DNA from: Paralithodes platypus
Taxonomy: Eukaryota; Arthropoda; Malacostraca; Decapoda; Lithodidae
Direction: 5' to 3'
Assembly (NCBI GenBank): GCA_032716605.1
Contig: CM064571.1
Coordinates: 12,469,720 to 12,533,719, forward strand
Length of the DNA: 64,000 nt
The notes under the pieces were generated by a model. That model saw only the letters and a program-made list of their open reading frames with translations, was not told the origin of the DNA and searched no databases. The position numbers were made by a program, and so were the translations under genes. This document shows positions 1-10,079 of the stretch, piece after piece (position 1 is the stretch's first letter; each line of letters begins with the position of its first letter).

Positions 1-267
1 AATGTATATTATAGTTTGACTTCTATTATACGATTTTATTCAGCTTAAAAATGGCCTCCAGCAATTACCAGGCTTCAAACTATCTCACTTAACCATTTTT
101 ACTACCACAGATCTTTCCTAAACTGCACAAAATCGTGTAAATATATCTATAATAAAATATAACCCACGTCGCTGGTACTCAGAGGAGTACTCCATCTAAT
201 CTCTGTAAACACCACTCATTCCCACAGTATTCGTTCGGTATCAGGCGCTGCGAAGGGAAATAACTGT
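1..267. repeat. dispersed repeat F, fragment 1
   Basis: AT-rich non-coding DNA. Parts of it (a 'ttattcagctta' block, then text resembling 'aaaatcgt...aataaa') resemble 17,690-17,900. More weakly, it resembles 57,211-57,330, which shares the 'ggctatcagt' and 'gcttaggaaggatct' blocks with the 17.7-kb copy. At both 1-267 and 17,690-18,114 the segment is followed by a TTAA-A element. No coding potential is visible. The class is unknown, and the homology is judged by eye. Confidence 0.35.
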
Positions 268-647
268 TTAAGGGGGGTGACCTGTTTTTGTTCTGTCTTT
301 TTCTATCTTTCTTTGGCTTCTATCCATTTGGCCCCATTCAGCCTACTGTTTTAAGACGTTTATCCCAATCCAGGTGTCAATTTTTTACTGGTGAGCGGTA
401 GCGAGCCAGCATATTTTTTTTTTTTTTTTACAGCAGGCTAAATTTGTACATTTTTCGATAGAAAAATTTCTCCGGCGAAGCCGGATTTCTTCATATAATG
501 CTGGCTCGCTATCGCTCGCCAGGAAGAGATCGACACCTAGATGGGGATAAACGTCTTAAAATAGTTGGCTGAATGGGGCCGAATGGATACAAGCCAGGGA
601 AAGAGAGAAAAGGACAGAATTAACAAAAGGCAGGTGACCCCCCTTAA
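268..647. mobile_element. TTAA-A miniature inverted-repeat element, copy 1
   Basis: The element is bounded by TTAA at 268-271 and 644-647. Its ends are TTAAGGGGGGTGACCTG and the reverse complement of the same sequence. The interior is a long imperfect palindrome. The left arm (a 'ccattcagcctactgttttaagacg' type block, then 'gagcggtagcgagccagcat') is mirrored by a right arm ('atgctggctcgctatcgctcgccagg', then 'ggctgaatggggccgaatgg'). A short AT-rich loop around 410-470 separates them. A TTAA target with G/C-rich tips is typical of piggyBac-superfamily miniature elements. No transposase is encoded. Five more copies lie in the window. Confidence 0.8.
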
Positions 648-1017
648 GGGGACAGTGGTAATTTTGGGGGTCTATTTATTTATATATTCATCTACTTTAT
701 ATTTGCCTCCCTAGACCTCCATCAAACTTTAAACAAAAAAACATCCATTAGATCCACCTTTTATATTAATTTGTATATTTGAAAATGTCCCGGCCGAAGG
801 CCATTTCTTCCAAATTTCCAGGCCCACTATCGTTCGCAACGGAAGAAAATTGACACCTAAATAGCACGAAGAGGTCTCTATATTGACAAAGAAACGGGGC
901 GGAAGCTCGTTAATTAAATAGACGAACTAATGGGGCAAACATCTTAAAATCTGAAAACTAATATGGCTAAACATGAGGGAGATGGGGGTCTAGGAAAACG
1001 ACCCATCTTCCCTTTAA
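644..1017. mobile_element. TTAA-B miniature element, copy 1 (inverted)
   Basis: This element shares its left TTAA (644-647) with the right end of the preceding TTAA-A copy and ends with TTAA at 1,014-1,017. Read in reverse it has the features of the other TTAA-B copies: 'ccctcatgtttagc', 'cctttcg...ccattt', a degenerate 'ctggcgagcgatagc' block, and 'gatggaggtctagggagg'. It is non-coding. The short open frame that begins at 963 is just sequence running through this element and TTAA-A copy 2. Confidence 0.65.
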
Positions 1018-1037
1018 GAATTCAAGGGTATGCATTC

Positions 1038-1432
1038 TTAAGGGAGCCCACCTCGCTTTTTTTATCTATCTCTCTCTCTTTCTTTGGCTTGTATCCATTC
1101 GGTCCCATTCAGCCTACTGTTTTACTATTTTTACTATTTTGTTTACTATTTTACTATTTTTCTATTTTCCTGGCGAGCGGTAACGAGCCAGCATATATAT
1201 ATTTTAGTTTTGACAACAAGCTAAATTTGTACATTTTTCGATACAAAAATGTCTCCGGCGAAGCCGGTATTCTCCATATAATGCTGGCTCGCTATCGCTC
1301 GCCAGGAAGAAATTGACACCTGGATAGGGATAAACGTCTTAAAACAGTTGGCTGAATGGCGCCGAATGGATACAAGCCAGGGAAAGAGAGGAAATGAGAG
1401 AAATATAAAAAAAAACGGTGACCCCCCCTTAA
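1038..1432. mobile_element. TTAA-A miniature inverted-repeat element, copy 2
   Basis: TTAA lies at 1,038-1,041 and 1,429-1,432. The left tip reads TTAAGGGAGCCCACCTCGC and the right tip ends in a C-run followed by TTAA. The interior arms are the same long imperfect palindrome as in copy 1, centred on an AT-rich loop near 1,195-1,230. No transposase is present. A 117-codon open frame crosses it (963-1,316) but has no protein-like features and is rejected as a gene. Confidence 0.8.
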
Positions 1433-1485
1433 TAAATGTTTTACAAGTGTATTCGATGTGTAACCGGTAATTCTGGTAAATATCG

Positions 1486-2686
1486 ACGTTTACAGCTATA
1501 TAGTACGGTTGGCCAAATAAAGTCGTGTCTCCGCTGTCATTACGTTTACAGCTATATAGTACGGTTGGTCAAATAAAGTTGTGTCTCCGCTGTCATTACG
1601 TTTACAGCTATATAGTACGGTTGGTCAAATAAAGTTGTGTGTCTCCGCTGTCATTACGTTTACAGCTATATACTACGGTTGGCCAAATAAAGTCGTGTCT
1701 CCGCTGTCATTACGTTTACAGCTATATAGTACGGTTGGTCAAATAAAGTCGTGTCTCCGCTGTCATTACGTTTACAGCTATATAGTACGGTTGGTCAAAT
1801 AAAGTTGTGTGTCTCCGCTGTCATTACGTTTACAGCTATATAGTACGGTTGGCCAAATAAAGTTGTGTCTCCGCTGTCATTACGTTTACAGCTATATAGT
1901 ACGGTTGGCCAAATAAAGTTGTGTCTCCGCTGTCATTACGTTTACAGCTATATGCTACGGTTGGCCAAATAAAGTCGTGTCTCCGCTGTCATTACGTTTA
2001 CAGCTATATAGTTCGGTTGGCCAAATAAAGTTGTGTCTCCGCTGTCATTACGTTTACAGCTATATACTACGGTTGGCCAAATACAGTCGTGTCTCCGCTG
2101 TCATTATGTTTACAGCTATATACTACGGTTGGCCAAATAAAGTTGTGTCTCCGCTGTCATTACGTTTACAGCTATATACTACGGTTAGCCAAATAAAGTT
2201 GTGTCTCCGCTGTCATTAAGTTAACAGCTATATACTACGGTTGGCCAAATAAAGTCGTGTCTCCGCTGTCATTACGTTTACAGCTATATTGTACGGTTAG
2301 CCAAATAAAGTTGTGTCTCCGCTGTTATTACGTTTACAGCTATATTGTACGGTTGGCCAAATAAAGTTGTGTCTCCGCTGTCATTACGTTTACAGCTATA
2401 TAGTACGGTTGGCCAAATAAAGTTGTGTCTCCGCTGTCATTACGTTTACAGTACAGCTATATAGTATTGTTGGCCAAATAAAGTCGTGTCTCCGCTGTCA
2501 TTACGTTTACAGCTATATACTACGGTTGGCCAAATAAAGTCGTGTCTCCGCTGTCATTACGTTTACAGCTATATACTACGGTTGGCCAAATAAAGTTGTG
2601 TCTCCGCTGTCATTACGTTTACAGCTATATAGTATGGTTGGCTAAATAAAGTCGTGTCTCCGCTGTCATTACGTTTACAGCTATAT
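1486..2686. repeat. 56-bp satellite array, left part (about 21 units)
   Basis: About 21 head-to-tail monomers of 56 bp. Each contains 'gtgtctccgctgtcattacg', 'tttacagctatatagtacgg' and 'ttggccaaataaagt'. The spacing of successive GTGTCTCC blocks is 56 bp (for example 1,865, 1,921 and 1,977). Monomers vary at a few positions (agttg/agtcg, agtacgg/actacgg/ttgtacgg), and one unit near 2,449 has a 5-bp insertion. Every unit carries AATAAA, or AATACA, followed by a GT-rich stretch. The same satellite in the same orientation resumes at 16,613. Short open frames across it are periodic artefacts, because 56 is not a multiple of 3. Confidence 0.95.
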
Positions 2687-2783
2687 ATATTTTTTTTTTT
2701 TTCTATGTGATTGAGGGAGGCAAAAGGCATAACTGCCTATAGCGAGTGCCTCCCCCATAGTTGAAAGAGTGACAGGGCCAAAA

Positions 2784-3978
2784 TCAAGGGACGTTCGAGC
2801 CAAAATGCCTGGAGACACGGAGTTTGAAGTAATTTAAGTCATAGGAAGAGGGAAAGACTGATTCTGGGAGAGAGTTCCAGAGCTCAGCTGTTGAGTAGAA
2901 GAAAGTTTGAGAGTAACGTTTTGCTCCTGGGTTGGAGAGTTGCACAGAGTAGGGGTGGGATTGAGTTGCAAGACGGGTACCATGTACCCTACGTAAAGGA
3001 GGTGGAATGCACTGGGATAGCTCTGAGGAACACTGATTATTATAGTAGCGATAGAATAGCGAGAGAGATGCAACATTGCGGCGGAGAGAGAGAGATTGCA
3101 GAGAGTTGGTGAGTGGACGGGAGTTAAGAATACGAAAGGCCTTCCTTTCAACTTTGTCTAGGAGAGCGGTGTGAGAGGAACCTCCCCACACATGTGAACA
3201 ATACTCAATACAAGGGCGCACTATGCTCCTGTACAGAGCAAGAAGCTGTGCAGGGGAAAAGAACCCCCTAAGGCGGTTGAGCACACCCAGCTTCTGGGAG
3301 GCTGCCTTAGCAAGACTGGTAATATGGTCCTTCCAAATGAGAGCAGAAGAAAAAGAGACACCAAGAATATTGAGAGAAAATGAAGGGCTGATTTTTGTAT
3401 TGTTGAAGAATAAGGGATAGTCCGCTGGGAGATCCTGACGGGTAGATAGATGGAGAAATTGGGTTTTGGAAGCATTAAAGTTAAGAAGGTTTTCTCTGCC
3501 CCAATTGGATATAGTATTTAGATCAGAATTTAAGAGTTCTATGGCTTCATTACGTTTATCGTTGAGGGATTGCTGGCTGGGGCATTCTGAAAAACTAATG
3601 AAGTAGTGTAAGGTTGAGTCGTCTGCGTATGAATGGATGGGAAGTAAGGTACAGTTAAGGAGATCATTTATAAAAATTAGAAAGAGAATAGGAGATAGGA
3701 CAGAGCCCTGAGGAACACCGGAGTTTATAGGGTGAGGAAGTGAACAATGGCCGTCCACAACCGCGGCTATGGAACGGCCGGAAAGGAAATTAGAGACAAA
3801 GGCACAGATGGAGGGATAGAAACCGAAGGAGGGTAGTTTAGAAATTAAAGATTTATGCCAGACTCTATCGAAGGCTTTCGATATGTCTAGTGCAATAGAA
3901 AAAGTCTCACCGAAGTCCCGAAAGGAGGATGATCAAGAGTTAGTAAGATATGAAAGAAGATCACCAATAGAGTGACCC
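2784..3978 (-). pseudogene. LINE-alpha reverse transcriptase, C-terminal half
   Basis: This would copy LINE RNA into DNA at a nicked chromosomal target. Visible in order: the RT block 'NSGVPQGSVLSPILFLIFIN', then the catalytic box 'SYADDSTL'. The thumb and C-terminal region follow with 'LGVSFSS', 'LYRSIVRPCIEYCSHVWGG', 'WNSLPESVFPSSYDL' and 'FKLRVSRHFGSNVP', then a stop near 2,784. This C-terminus is typical of CR1/L2-type elements. The frame continues upstream of 3,758 to the TTAA junction at 3,978 but carries a TGA near 3,932, where copy 2 has a Trp codon. With the N-terminal half more than 10 kb away, the gene is dead. Confidence 0.85.
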
Positions 3979-4263
3979 TTAACCCTTATTTAGCGGGCTA
4001 GGTATTCTATTTGACCGTAGCGCCCAGCCTTTTTTTTTTACCCTTGATATGGTTGTTTACGTGTTCATTTTCATGCCTAAATAAGACCCACAGCGTAAGA
4101 CAAGTATCTATCCCTGAAAGAGCGTAAACAGAGCTTTCCAATGACACCCGAACCATCCTTGTATGACCACTGGTTCTCTTGCAACGATCGTGCAACACGA
4201 GTGCAAAAACCCTATAATTAGGTAATTTCCGTACATAATTCCCTGTGTAGCGAGTGTGAGAGG

Positions 4264-6062
4264 TGTTATGACCGGCACTACGAAATAAACAAGGGCACTT
4301 AATAATGGACTAGATGATAGGCTATATCTGCAACAACGGTATGCTAATTCCAAAACTCTCGAACTATTACGACGGTGAACAAAACACTTAAACCCTCCAG
4401 AGATAATCTACTGGATAACGGGGTATCAATTAACTGGGTTTTAGTGCACTTCGACAAAGGCTTTCCGGTGACGGCAAAGCCTACTCACAACAGGAGTACT
4501 TTACGTTAATAAAATGCTCTCAAGTAATAACAATGCTTAAATAAACTATAACAAGATTTAATAAAGAAGTATATGCTTATGTTAACTTTAGTGTGAGTCT
4601 GTACTCAACACTAAACTCTTCAATGCTCTATGAAAACACTGGAAGTCTAGTCCTACAGCAAACAGATATGGAATCTTCTGAAAACGTCTGATGCTCTAAG
4701 ATGCTCGTTAATATAGCACAGAAATAATGCAGGGGCAGGACACCAAAGCGTGTATCTTAAATACACCAATAAGTAGGATACATATATATATAAAACAAGG
4801 GAGAGCAACAACTCTGTGACAGCACTAATAACAGCCACTCAAAACAGTACTTCCTTAGCCAAAGTAACAGTCATACTGGGTTGTGCACCATGCATCAACC
4901 TAGGCTAAAATAATACGTGAATAATTCCTATAGCATACGCAGTTAAAGTTAATAAACACAATGCTGTCTTTATTACTAATAAAGTCTAGCAGCGGAAAAA
5001 AAGGTACCAGGAGGCTAGGCAGAGCGCAAGCATGCTCGTAGCCTACTGTCTCCCCTTGAACAGATTTCCCTTATGTTACGTTAAGTGACTAGGAGGCTTT
5101 CTTGGTAAGTCCAGATCTCAAGTATCTGGTCTTACCCTGGCGCTCCACAAAGGTCAACACAATGAGGTAGCACGTATACAAGTAAGTGTAGGCAAAAGCC
5201 CTTCACTTGTATACTGCTACACTCGCAAAGAAAAAATATGCACAAGGGTTACAGGCACCTAGCTCCGTCAAAGTCGTACAGGCTCTGACTTGCCATGTAC
5301 ATAACTCAGACAACGACTAAAGATACCCTCCACTGTCTAGCATTAAATAGTAACAAAGAACAACTCAACAATTAGAAGCACCCGATGATAATATAACTCC
5401 ATGTGACTATGACTAATAATCCCTAAAGCTAGTGCAAAACATATATGTGAGAACTGGTGCTGGTAATACGACTGGCCGACTATGAAAGTCGTATGCAGAA
5501 CCAGAAGGGAAAAGTAATTGAATAAAGATGAGAAGTAATGGAAAAGAAGAAGTTCAGAGAGAGAAACAGTAGTACAGGGGGTTAGATTGGGGACAGATTG
5601 CAAGGGACGTCTAGGACCAAGCACACCATGCCAAGCTCTAAGGAGACATGCGGGCAGGAGCCTCCCCAGCACCAACACTAGGACAGCGGCACCCAATCAC
5701 AGACCACTACGTCATGAAAAGCAAGCGTCCTAGGACGCGCCAGGCCCGCCCGCCAATCAAGAGCGTGGGAAATCCCGCCCGAGCGAGGAAGGCACACGTA
5801 CATACACACGCACATAATGCCACCACGCTGTCTCCTTCGTTCTCTCTCTCCTTAACTTCACACTACATATCTTATACTCTATCACTGATATAAAATACTT
5901 CCAAGTGTCACAGACAATAATAAAGATCACCACTGATCTGGCTGTGACAACATGAATACTAAGAAAGAAAGAACATCGTTCTACGATTATTATAGCCCAT
6001 TTCACTGCCCTGGCGAGTGCTAGCGAGTACGAGCACATTCTGGCAAGCTGGCCAGTGTAACA
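4264..6062 (-). repeat. 3' LTR of the old Gmr1-type element
   Basis: 1,799 bp. On the element's strand it starts TGTTACACTGG and ends ...CATAACA, so it has the usual TG...CA ends. It matches the right LTR (12,611-14,408) almost throughout, with scattered substitutions that are visibly more frequent than between the LTRs of the younger element. It holds no credible gene; the several 60-117-codon open frames in it recur in the other LTR. Confidence 0.92.
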
Positions 6063-6476
6063 CCCCGCCCAAGATGTGGGACGTTTTAACCTCAGGTAAA
6101 CGCCACATCTGACCAGATAGAATGCTCATAAACCCCGCCTCACCTAGCTACTCCCCCAAGTTGTGAAAACAAGGCACAATCACAACATAAAACACTTCAT
6201 TATATAAACAAAATCTACACAACACTTCCCCAAAAGAATAGTATCACTTAACAATATTACGCTCAACGAGCAAGCTTCAACAAGCCTAGCCTACTAAGCC
6301 AGAAACTCAGAATGTCTTAGATTCTTGCTGTAACATACTGCACATAAATTATATACTATCAAAAGAAAGAGTTTTTATGTGAGGTTTTTGTATTAGTTTT
6401 AATAGTGTTTTTGGCGGCTTTGCACTTCAGGGGCAAGCCTAATTTTTCTCCACTCCACCCGACACACCTGTGGTAT
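6063..6476 (-). other. 3' untranslated region and polypurine tract, old Gmr1-type element
   Basis: Between the end of the RNase H coding remnant (6,477) and the LTR. The 9 bases touching the LTR (6,063-6,071 on plus, 'ccccgccca') read TGGGCGGGG on the element's strand. That is the expected polypurine tract priming plus-strand DNA synthesis. The remainder is AT-rich with no open frame of note. Confidence 0.7.
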
Positions 6477-7680
6477 CTACCCTGGGTCGTCCACCCTGGA
6501 CAAACAGTCAGCTATCACATTGTCACAACCGGCAATATGGCGAATGTTCAGGTTATACTCCTGCAACATTAAGGACCACCTGGTTAGCCTCATATTTCGG
6601 TTGTGGAACTGATTAAAAAACGTCAAAGGGTGGTGGTCAGTGTAAATCACCACGACTGGGCCAAAAGCGGGAACATACACCTCAAAGTGCCTGAGCGCCA
6701 GCACAATGGCCAGAAGCTCCTTCTCTACCACCGAATAGTTCTTTTGTGCTGAGTTGAACTTCTTGGAAAAGAAACTTACTGGGTGTTCCACACCTTCTGT
6801 GTCTGTTTGAAACATGACGGCACCAGCCCCTACACCGCTAGCATCTGTCGCTAGCTGAAAAGGTCTTGAGAAGTCTGAGTATGGGGTGAGTGCAAAAAAG
6901 ATGCTTCACCAGTGAGAATGCTTTCTCACACTCAGGTGCCCACCCAAACGTTTTCGTCTTTGCAAGTAAATCAGTCAGAGGAGCCAACACCGAGGAGTAT
7001 CCGCGGATGAATCTGCGGTAATGCCCAATCATGCCCAAGAACCTCACGATTTGTCTTTTGGTGGTCGGCCTGGGGAAATGGTTAATAGCCTGTATTTTGG
7101 TTTGGGGGGGGCACACCTGGCCTAACCCTACCACAAACCCTAAATACTGCACAGTTGCCCGAACAAAGTCACATTTGCCCAGATTGACCACCAAATGAGC
7201 CTCACTCAGCTTCCTGAACAATGCCCCGATGTGCTCGCAATGGCTTTCAAAGTCATTATCGTAGATTATCACATCATCTAGATAAACGGTGCAGTTTGGG
7301 ATCTCCGCCACTAACTCGTTCAACAGGCATTGGAAAGTTGCAGGTGCATTCTTCAGCCCATACGGCATAACGTTGCAACGGTAAGTGTTCCCATCCACCA
7401 CAAAACCGCACACCTGCTTCACCCGCTCAGACAACGGCACCTGCCAGTAACCTTTGACAAGATCCACCTTGGTGAGGTAACGTGCACACCCGATCTTGTC
7501 AACACTGTCATCTACGCGGGGAAGAGGGTAAGCATTGGTGGGGGTTAAGCCGTTCAACCGCCTGAAGTCAATGCAAAACCTGACCTTCCTGTCTGGTTTG
7601 GGCTGCAGAGTAACGGGAGATGTCCACCTAACCGCCCCTTTTTCTATCAGCCCCTTCTCCAACATGTAGCCTAATTCCGC
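6477..7680 (-). pseudogene. pol: reverse transcriptase and RNase H of the old Gmr1-type element
   Basis: Copies element RNA into DNA in the particle and removes the RNA strand. RT blocks seen: 'RFCIDFRRLNGLTP', 'LTKVDLVKGYWQVPL', 'MPYGLKNAPATFQ', the catalytic 'YLDDVIIY', and 'KCDFVRATVQYLGFVVG'. The thumb block 'FLGMIGHYRRFIRGYS' follows. RNase H remnants are 'FFSKKFNSAQKNYSVVEKEL', 'YTDHHPL' and the ending 'CDNVIADCLSRVDD'. This is ordinary Ty3/gypsy RT-RH. A frameshift near 6,840-6,900 separates RT from RNase H, and a TGA at 7,681-7,683 separates it from the integrase upstream. RT comes last, after integrase, which is unusual for gypsy. Confidence 0.9.
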
Positions 7681-9358
7681 TCAGAGAGCCGGAAGTTTAA
7701 TGGGAGGTACACGATAGGGCACTGATTTAAAAAGGGGGTGGTCTCCAACGTCTACATCGTGCACCGCATGAGTTGTGAGGCCTGGGTGCTCGGCAAAAAC
7801 AGTGGGGTATAAACAGAACAGGTGCTGGATCGCTGCACGCTGTTGCTCAGGCAGGTGCTCAAGCGCTTCCACAGCCACCTGGTTCGTGTTCCCCGCCCAC
7901 TGATCCGCCGAGACATGACAATCCCAACTTTCCTCCACCTGGGCCTCACTACCCCCCTCTCCTTCTCCACCTTGGCTGCTGCAAACCAACACAGGGGCAG
8001 TAGGCTGCTCAGGTGGGCGCCTCACAAACTCTTTTAACAGGTTCACATGACAGAGCTGATTTTTCCTTCGCCTATCCGGAGTAGCCACAAGGTAATCCAG
8101 GTCCGATAACTTCCTCACGACCTTGTAAGGACCGACAAACTTGGCAGACAGGGGATGGCCAACTAAGGGCAATAAGACCAAAACCTCCTGTCCTACCACA
8201 AACTCCCGGAGCTTTGCCTTTTTGTCATACCGATCCTTCATCAAGGCCTGATTACCCACCAAATTTCTCCCTGCCAACTCCAGGCTTTTCAGCATCCTGT
8301 CCCTACTCTCGAGGACATACTTAATTAGAGAACATGGCGGCACAGTCCCTTCCCAGATCTCTCTTACCATGCTCAAAGGACCTCTAACCTGATGCCCGAA
8401 AACTAACTCGTTGGGACTAAACCCAAGGCTCTCCCCAGGTACCTCTCGTGCCGCAAACAAAACGTACGGTAGCCCCAGGTCCCAATCCTTGCCATTCTCC
8501 GTACAGTAGCACCGCAACATGTTTTTCAAAGTAGAGTGCCATCTTTCCAACACCCCTTGACTCTCTGGGTGATAAGCTGAAGAGACAACCGTATTGATCC
8601 CATGCTGCTGCATGGTCTGTGGACGTGAAATTTGACCCTTGGTCCGACTGAATTTCCTGCGGGTACCCGTATCTCGAGCAATACAAGAGCAAGTTTCGCG
8701 AAATAGTTTTAGACTTGCCATTTCTCATAGGGTATGCATCAGGGTAGCGAGTGGAGACATCCATTAGGGTTAGCAAAAACCTGTTACCCGCACTAGTGGG
8801 AGGCAGAGGGCCTACCATGTCGATGATAATCTTGCTGAAGGGAGGACCAATAGCAGGCACTGGGTGCAACGGAGCCTTAGGTATGCTCTGGTTCGGCTTT
8901 CCTACCCTCTGGCAGGTACCACACATCGCCACCCAGGCCGAAACTTGGGCTTTAATACCTGGCCACCAGAACAGCCTAGATAACGAGGCCAACGTTTTAC
9001 TCACACCCAAGTGACCTGCCAACGGAACATCGTGCGCCAACCGCAACAGGCTATCACGACACTTCTCAGGGATCACCAACTGATCAACCACTCTTGCCCC
9101 ACCATCCCAACTACGTCTGGGATCCAAAAAACGGCGGTACAGGATTACCCCAACATGATAAAAATCTCCCGGCTTTGCATCCCCGTCCTCATCGAGTTCT
9201 ATAGCCCCGTTCCCACAACTCTCAAGCCCAGGATCTTCTACTTGCAACCGACATATATCCGAGGGTGCCAACCTATCTAAATGCTCCTGAAGCAACTTGT
9301 GGCCACCCCCGATACTGGGCTGCTCCAGCCTTGCCTGCTTCGCCCGGGAACGTTTCTG
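7681..9358 (-). pseudogene. pol: integrase of the old Gmr1-type element (complete domain set, broken frame)
   Basis: Would insert element DNA into chromosomes. Seen in order: the HHCC zinc-binding region ('AHDVPLAGHLG' through 'CGTCQR'), first catalytic Asp in 'IIIDMVGPLPP', second in 'QSDQGSNF', catalytic Glu in 'GVLERWHSTLK', then the GPY/F-type C-terminal block ('FVGPYKVVRKLSDLDYLV'). A frameshift lies near 8,600-8,640, between the second Asp and the Glu, and the frame ends in TGA at 7,681. A linker of about 170 residues leads towards RT. This copy shows what is missing from the younger element at 26,648-35,591. Confidence 0.9.
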
Positions 9359-10079
9359 TCACGGAGTGCTAACACGCCCTACCATGTCACTAGGGGGGAC
9401 AGGTTCTGGGGCCACTCCGGACCTCATAATGGGTGCAAGTACCGAGTCACCAAGGAGTGTCGCTGGATCCAAACTCTCAACCCGACCAGCCTTGACTTTC
9501 TCCTTCCGACCCTTCCTCCGCTGGTCTAAAACTTGGGTATTAGGCTGTGACACCTGAGCGGACTGAGACCTGGTGACAGCACACGCCATATGCGTCATCT
9601 GGCACCTCTGGAGCCACTCTTGCCCCTCCCTACTCGTGTCGGCTGCCCTCTCGGCAACGACTAAGGGTGGGACCTCGGAAGCTAGCACCGCAAAGTCATT
9701 ACTGAGAAGGAGGTCGACCCCCTCAACTGGCAACTTCTCCACAACCCCCACATCCAACTCTCGTGTCACACCGTCCACCTCAAGCTCTACTCTGACCAGC
9801 GGGTAAGACCGCGTAGCATTGATGCCTTGAACCACCACAACCGAGTCGCGTTAATAGGCTTGCCAGTGAAATTCTTAACAAGTGTCTGGGAAGCGCCCGT
9901 ATCACGTAGCAACTCAAGCCTATGCTCCACACCAGCCCACCTCACAGTGCCGTGCCCCCTATGACCACAAAAAACATCTCGGACGGGTGACGAGCCCTCC
10001 TGCTGCTTCTGCACTGGCGGTGACTTCGCAACCGACTGTTTACCCCGGGCAAACGTGGAAGACCTCAAAGACACGCCAA
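9359..10079 (-). pseudogene. pol: aspartic protease region of the old Gmr1-type element
   Basis: Retroviral-type aspartic protease that would cut the Gag-Pol polyprotein. The active-site triad appears as 'LLRDTGASQTL' (codons at about 9,879-9,905), followed by 'YPLVRVELEVDG' and 'VEGVDLLLSNDFA', the second half of the fold. A frameshift around 9,830-9,840 splits active site from flap, and a stop near 9,359 ends the frame before integrase. The protein matches the same region of the younger element closely. Confidence 0.85.

Noticed and set aside
963..1316. 117-codon open frame
   Set aside because: Runs across TTAA-B and the TTAA-A palindrome and has no domain. Similar frames occur in every TTAA-A copy.
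1581..2219. Open frames of 73 and 80 codons with repeating peptide
   Set aside because: They are the 56-bp satellite read in frame for a few units, with no independent evidence of coding.
1486..2686. CRISPR-like regular array
   Set aside because: Units are contiguous 56-bp repeats without unique spacers, in animal-type DNA.
5343..6038. 117- and 93-codon minus-strand frames (also 13,691-14,384)
   Set aside because: Both lie wholly in the LTRs and recur in the partner LTR. LTRs of this type are not expected to code.
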